A stretch of 64,000 nt of DNA, taken from the NCBI GenBank assembly GCA_026874595.1, contig CM049308.1, positions 13,166,001 to 13,230,000 of the forward strand, read 5' to 3'. The notes beneath the pieces are model-generated. The model was not told the DNA's origin. It saw only the letters and a program-made list of their open reading frames with translations, and did no database searches. Made by a program: the position numbers and the translations under genes. This document shows, piece after piece, positions 60,884 through 64,000 of this stretch. Each line of letters starts with the position of its first letter. Position 1 is the stretch's first letter. Origin of the DNA: Sipunculus nudus (taxonomy: Eukaryota > Annelida > Sipuncula > Golfingiida > Sipunculidae).

Positions 60884-62623
60884 TTAATGGTGTATAAAAC
60901 AGCATGGTGCATTTTTTGTACATGGGTTTAGTATGGCTCTATTCTAATTGGGGGTGTATTAGTATTGGTTAGTGGATCGGTGTTGTGTCGGTGAATATGT
61001 ATTTTCCAGAGTTGTGTCTTGTTTTAATCTCCGGCAATAATAGTGTCCCGGTTTGGGCACTTTGCCTTCGATTTGTGTTATTATTGTTCTTTAATAGAGT
61101 ATTGTGTATTGCTGAGTATTAGTTGTTCTGTGTTCCTTGTAGTTTTTGTTTTTATTTTGTTTGGTTTTTATTTTATGGAAAGGTAAAACGCGTCTCGTCC
61201 GAGCCGGCGAATTACTCATCCCATATCAGGTGACTTTTAGGTGTGTTGTTTAATTGAAGATGTTATGAATAAATCTCCGACAATAGTAGTGACCCGGTTT
61301 GGGCACTTTGTCTTTGATTTATGTCATTATTGTTCTTTATTAAAATATTGTGTATTCCTGAGTGTTAGTTGTTCTATGTTCCTTGTAGTTTTTGCTTTTA
61401 TTCTGTTTGGTTTTTATTTTTATTTTTGTGGGAAGGTAAAACGCGTCTCGACCGAGCCTGCGAATTACTCATCCCATATTTGGTGATGTTTGGTATGTTG
61501 TTCAATTGAAGATGTAATGAATAAATCTCAGACAATAGTAGTGACCCGGTTTGGGCACTTTGTCTTTGATTCATGTTGTTGTGGGTTTTAATAAAGTTTT
61601 AGCTTAATATAAGGATGTTGTTTTGTTGTTTTTAAGGTGTTAGGGAGGTTGTATTTTTCTAGACTGGTAAGTGGATGTTTTTGGGCGGGGGCGGTTTTCG
61701 CTCTTTTATGTGCTCTCTAATTTTTGTGTTTGTACTGGGAGGGGGGGGGGAGGACGAGTGTAGTGAGGTTTGTTTACTATGAGAGTTGTGTTTTTTGTTC
61801 GTGTGTGGTTTTTCTTTGTTGTCATGTCGGGGCGAGTGCTTTATTTTATTTTGAGTGTGGGTTTTATTATCGTTTTGTTAGGAAATGGGTGGTTTTTGTG
61901 GTTTATTTTTATTGTTATATTGTTTGGGAGTCGGTTTGGTCGGGGGGCGGGGCTGATATGTTAATTAGGGGATGCCAGCTGCAGGGGAGTACAGGTATTG
62001 TGTTCCTCTGCAGCTAGGATCCGATGATTAATTGATGGTCGGGGTGTTTTTTCTATTTTCCTATGCCTAATAGTTTTAAAGATATTTATTTATTTTCGTC
62101 AGAATTTCGTAGGGTTTTAGTATGGATAGAGTTTTTTGGGTTCCGTAAATTTCGAGTTTCTATCATTATTTCAAGTATGTTTGTTTCGGTCCTAAACTTT
62201 GTACGGGCCGTAGTTTTGATGAAAAGTTTTGTATGAAAGGATGGGGCGTATTCGAGGGTCGTGGGTCAATTAATGTAGGTCGCGGCCCCGGCCTAGTGCC
62301 ATGGCTTGACCTGTTGGTTGATTATTGTGTTTTGTAGTATGTAAAACAGGGGATGCCAGCTGCAGCGGGGTAAGTTGTGTACCCGCCGCAGCTAGGATCC
62401 GATGTTTGATTGATGATCTGGGTGTTTTTTCTAATTTTCTGGGCCTGATATTTCTTATGATTTTTATTATTTTTCGACGTAATTTCGTGAAACTCGGGAA
62501 TGGATAAAGTTTAGTGTGTCCTGTTAATTTGGAGTTTCTATTACTATTTTAAGTGCGTAAATTTTGTTCCTGAAATTTGTACGGGCCGATGTTCAGTAAC
62601 TAATTTGTGTGGAGGGATGGGAT
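59389..62623 (-). mobile_element. J9, 3' UTR (continues 63804-64000)
   Basis: Inserted in J8 after ttgacctgt. Contents: tail (agat)n, terminal structure about 59400-59482, C/A-rich block, AGTCCT pair near 60036 and 60067, AT-rich stem-loop near 60445-60563, T-run near 60850-60877, 245 bp repeats from about 61030, modules M1 and M2 near 61968 and 62349. F2 interrupts it. Module M3 follows near 63897. ORF2 would lie beyond the window. Confidence 0.88.
62610..62623. repeat. TSD of F2, left copy (right copy 63790-63803)
   Basis: tggagggatgggat at both edges of F2; the uninterrupted sequence is seen in J2 near 17619. Confidence 0.9.
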
Positions 62624-63789
62624 CCATCCATAACCGTTACACCGCTCAGGCAATAACTAGGGTTTCTACGCCGCAGTTTTGCCTCTTCGGGTCCCCCTCA
62701 TTCTGCACTGAGGTCGCCAGAACTGACACGCCAGCTAGCCAGCTAGGTCCGGCCCGCCCTCGCCAACCGTCAACCACCGAGGAATCCCCCAGGTGTTCCG
62801 GGAGCCTGAGCCTCGCAACCTGCCAGTAATGTCCGAGCGCTACCGGCCTGCCCCTGGACTATTCGCAGTCCCGTCATGAGCCTTGTCCCTTTCGACCAGG
62901 TACAGCTCTCGTTCGATCGGAGCCTTCTCGGGAGCCTTCTCGGGAGCCTTCTCTGGTGCTTTTGCCATCATGTCTTGAGCCTTGTCCCTGCTGGTCCTGA
63001 CCGGACCCCCGGTTATTTTGACGTCTTGGAGCCTTGTCCCTGATCCTTTCGGGATCCCCGTAACTTTTTCCACCAAACGGCTGGCTCTACAGGGCCAGGT
63101 TCCATACTGCCGGCAACAGGCTGGCCTACTCTTCTATCGAAAAACAGTATGGGGTCTTTTACGTGCCCGTCCCCTTCTGGACACGGGACCGCCATTTAAC
63201 GTCCTCATCCGATGGACGGCCCGTGTTTGTCTTTTGCAGGCGGGCGCTGCGGTGCCCCGGAGCCTTTCTACCCTTCCCCCACTTTCTCTAGTGGGGTGAT
63301 AATACTGGGTTTCCGTCTGCCACTGATCTTTTGCCAGTCGAGCCACATTTTGAGGTCTTTATAAAACTTCTCTTGCTTCACCTTTTCGACATAGCCTTTG
63401 CTCAACCTTAGTATGTGGTCGCTCACATACTCTATATCTGCCTTCTCGTGAAGCACAGATATCCGCGTGCGGGGCGGGAGTCTCAAGGCCGTCCTTAAGG
63501 CTCTGTTTTGAAGCCGTTGAAGTTTTTTAATGTGGTGCTCTTTGGCGGTGATCAGGGCTATGCAGCCGTATGTCATAACCGGTCTGATCCAGGCTTTATA
63601 AAGGTATATCAAACTTTGGGTAGACATGCCTCCTGATCCTGCTTTTAGCACTCTTAAGCAGTTGAGTCTCGCTTTGACCCTCTGTTCGATATCCTCTATA
63701 TGAGCCGCCCATGTGAGTCTCTTATCAACCGTCAGACCCAGAAATTTTATCTGGTCTGTGAATTGAATTGGTTCCCCGGCCAATTTGGC
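62624..63789 (-). mobile_element. F2: 5'-truncated copy of element F
   Basis: 1,166 bp: one 557 bp 3' UTR unit, the rest of the 3' UTR and the last 174 codons of ORF2. The 3' end (ccatccataacc on plus) is the same as in F1, confirming the true F terminus. Confidence 0.9.
63268..63789 (-). pseudogene. F2 ORF2 C-terminal fragment
   Basis: 174 codons covering the RT thumb and C-terminal end (from the LAGEPIQFTDQIKFLGLTVD region to LEKVGEG). EN and the RT catalytic core are absent through 5' truncation. No internal stop. Confidence 0.9.
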
Positions 63790-63803
63790 TGGAGGGATGG
63801 GAT

Positions 63804-64000
63804 GTCTTAGGGGTCAATTAATGTAGGTTGCGGCCCCTACCTAGTGCCTTGGCCTGACCTGTTAATTGATGTTTAAAGCGTGTTGTTTACCAAACAGGGG
63901 ATGCCGGCTGCAGCGGGATAAGCATTGTTCCCGCCGTAGCTAGGATCCGATGCTTAGTTGATGGTCGGGCCGGTTTTTACTGATTTTGGCATTAATTTTT
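63804..64000 (-). other. J9 3' UTR continuing to the window edge
   Basis: Resumes after the F2 TSD. Contains module M3 (about 63897-63952) and runs off the window. Confidence 0.85.

Noticed and set aside
1-64000. TTAGG or other simple telomere repeat
   Set aside because: No run of TTAGG/CCTAA or similar; the tagat, tagac and aggat arrays are only short tails of 10-20 bp.
1-64000. Tandem array as pure assembly artefact
   Set aside because: Exact 10-14 bp TSDs at most junctions, copy-specific substitutions and different tails argue for real insertions, although the J5/J7 and D/J8 junctions deserve read-level checks.

Overview
The window contains no recognisable host gene. It is a 64 kb nest of non-LTR retrotransposons (LINEs), almost all of one family, and every copy lies on the minus strand. 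The ORF2 proteins have an N-terminal apurinic-type endonuclease (EN) and a reverse transcriptase (RT), with no RNase H. ORF1 has three CCHC knuckles in the Jockey-clade spacing (CX2CX4HX4C twice, then CX2CX3HX6C). Internal promoters with a DPE-like motif near +28 also fit Jockey-clade elements. Together these point to an arthropod, probably an insect; the species cannot be told. There is no TTAGG telomere repeat in the window.

Layout from left to right (J = main family; nested insertions were recognised by target-site duplications, TSDs). 1-5202: J1, a 5'-truncated copy carrying the 555 bp mini-element E (2798-3352). 5203-7735 plus 16927-23464: J2, split by the complete 9.18 kb element J3 (7736-16914; intact ORF1 and ORF2). 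23474-28860: J4 (ORF2 ended early by a nonsense codon). 28861-28956: about 96 bp not assignable to any element. 28970-30025: J5, only 1.06 kb of 3' end. 30026-39042: J6, complete, with a different ORF1 (type B). 39055-41998 plus 48901-55028: J7, ORF1 type C and a frameshifted ORF2, split by the GC-rich Jockey-like element F1 (41999-48886). 55042-57554 plus 59357-59388: J8, split by element D (57555-59356), which encodes only a Gag-like ORF1. 59389 to the end: J9, whose 3' UTR carries a 5'-truncated F copy (F2, 62624-63789).

Each J element reads, on the minus strand: a 5' UTR of about 0.45 kb with hairpins and DPE; ORF1 (540-580 aa); ORF2 (about 950 codons, in the -1 frame, with no AUG before the EN domain); then a 3' UTR of about 4.1 kb. 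The 3' UTR holds four structured stem-loop modules, a tandem 245 bp repeat, an internal A-run (T on the plus strand), paired small hairpins, and an 80-90 nt terminal structure followed by a short variable microsatellite tail.

The working picture is a self-targeting community. Autonomous J elements supply EN/RT. The gag-only element D and the tiny element E carry the same 3' terminal structure and could be copied in trans. New copies land inside older copies, always in the same orientation, sometimes reusing the same target. Head-to-tail stacking, long 3' UTRs, strand asymmetry and a gag-only partner all recall the Drosophila HeT-A/TART/TAHRE telomere arrays. Location at a chromosome end cannot be shown from this window.
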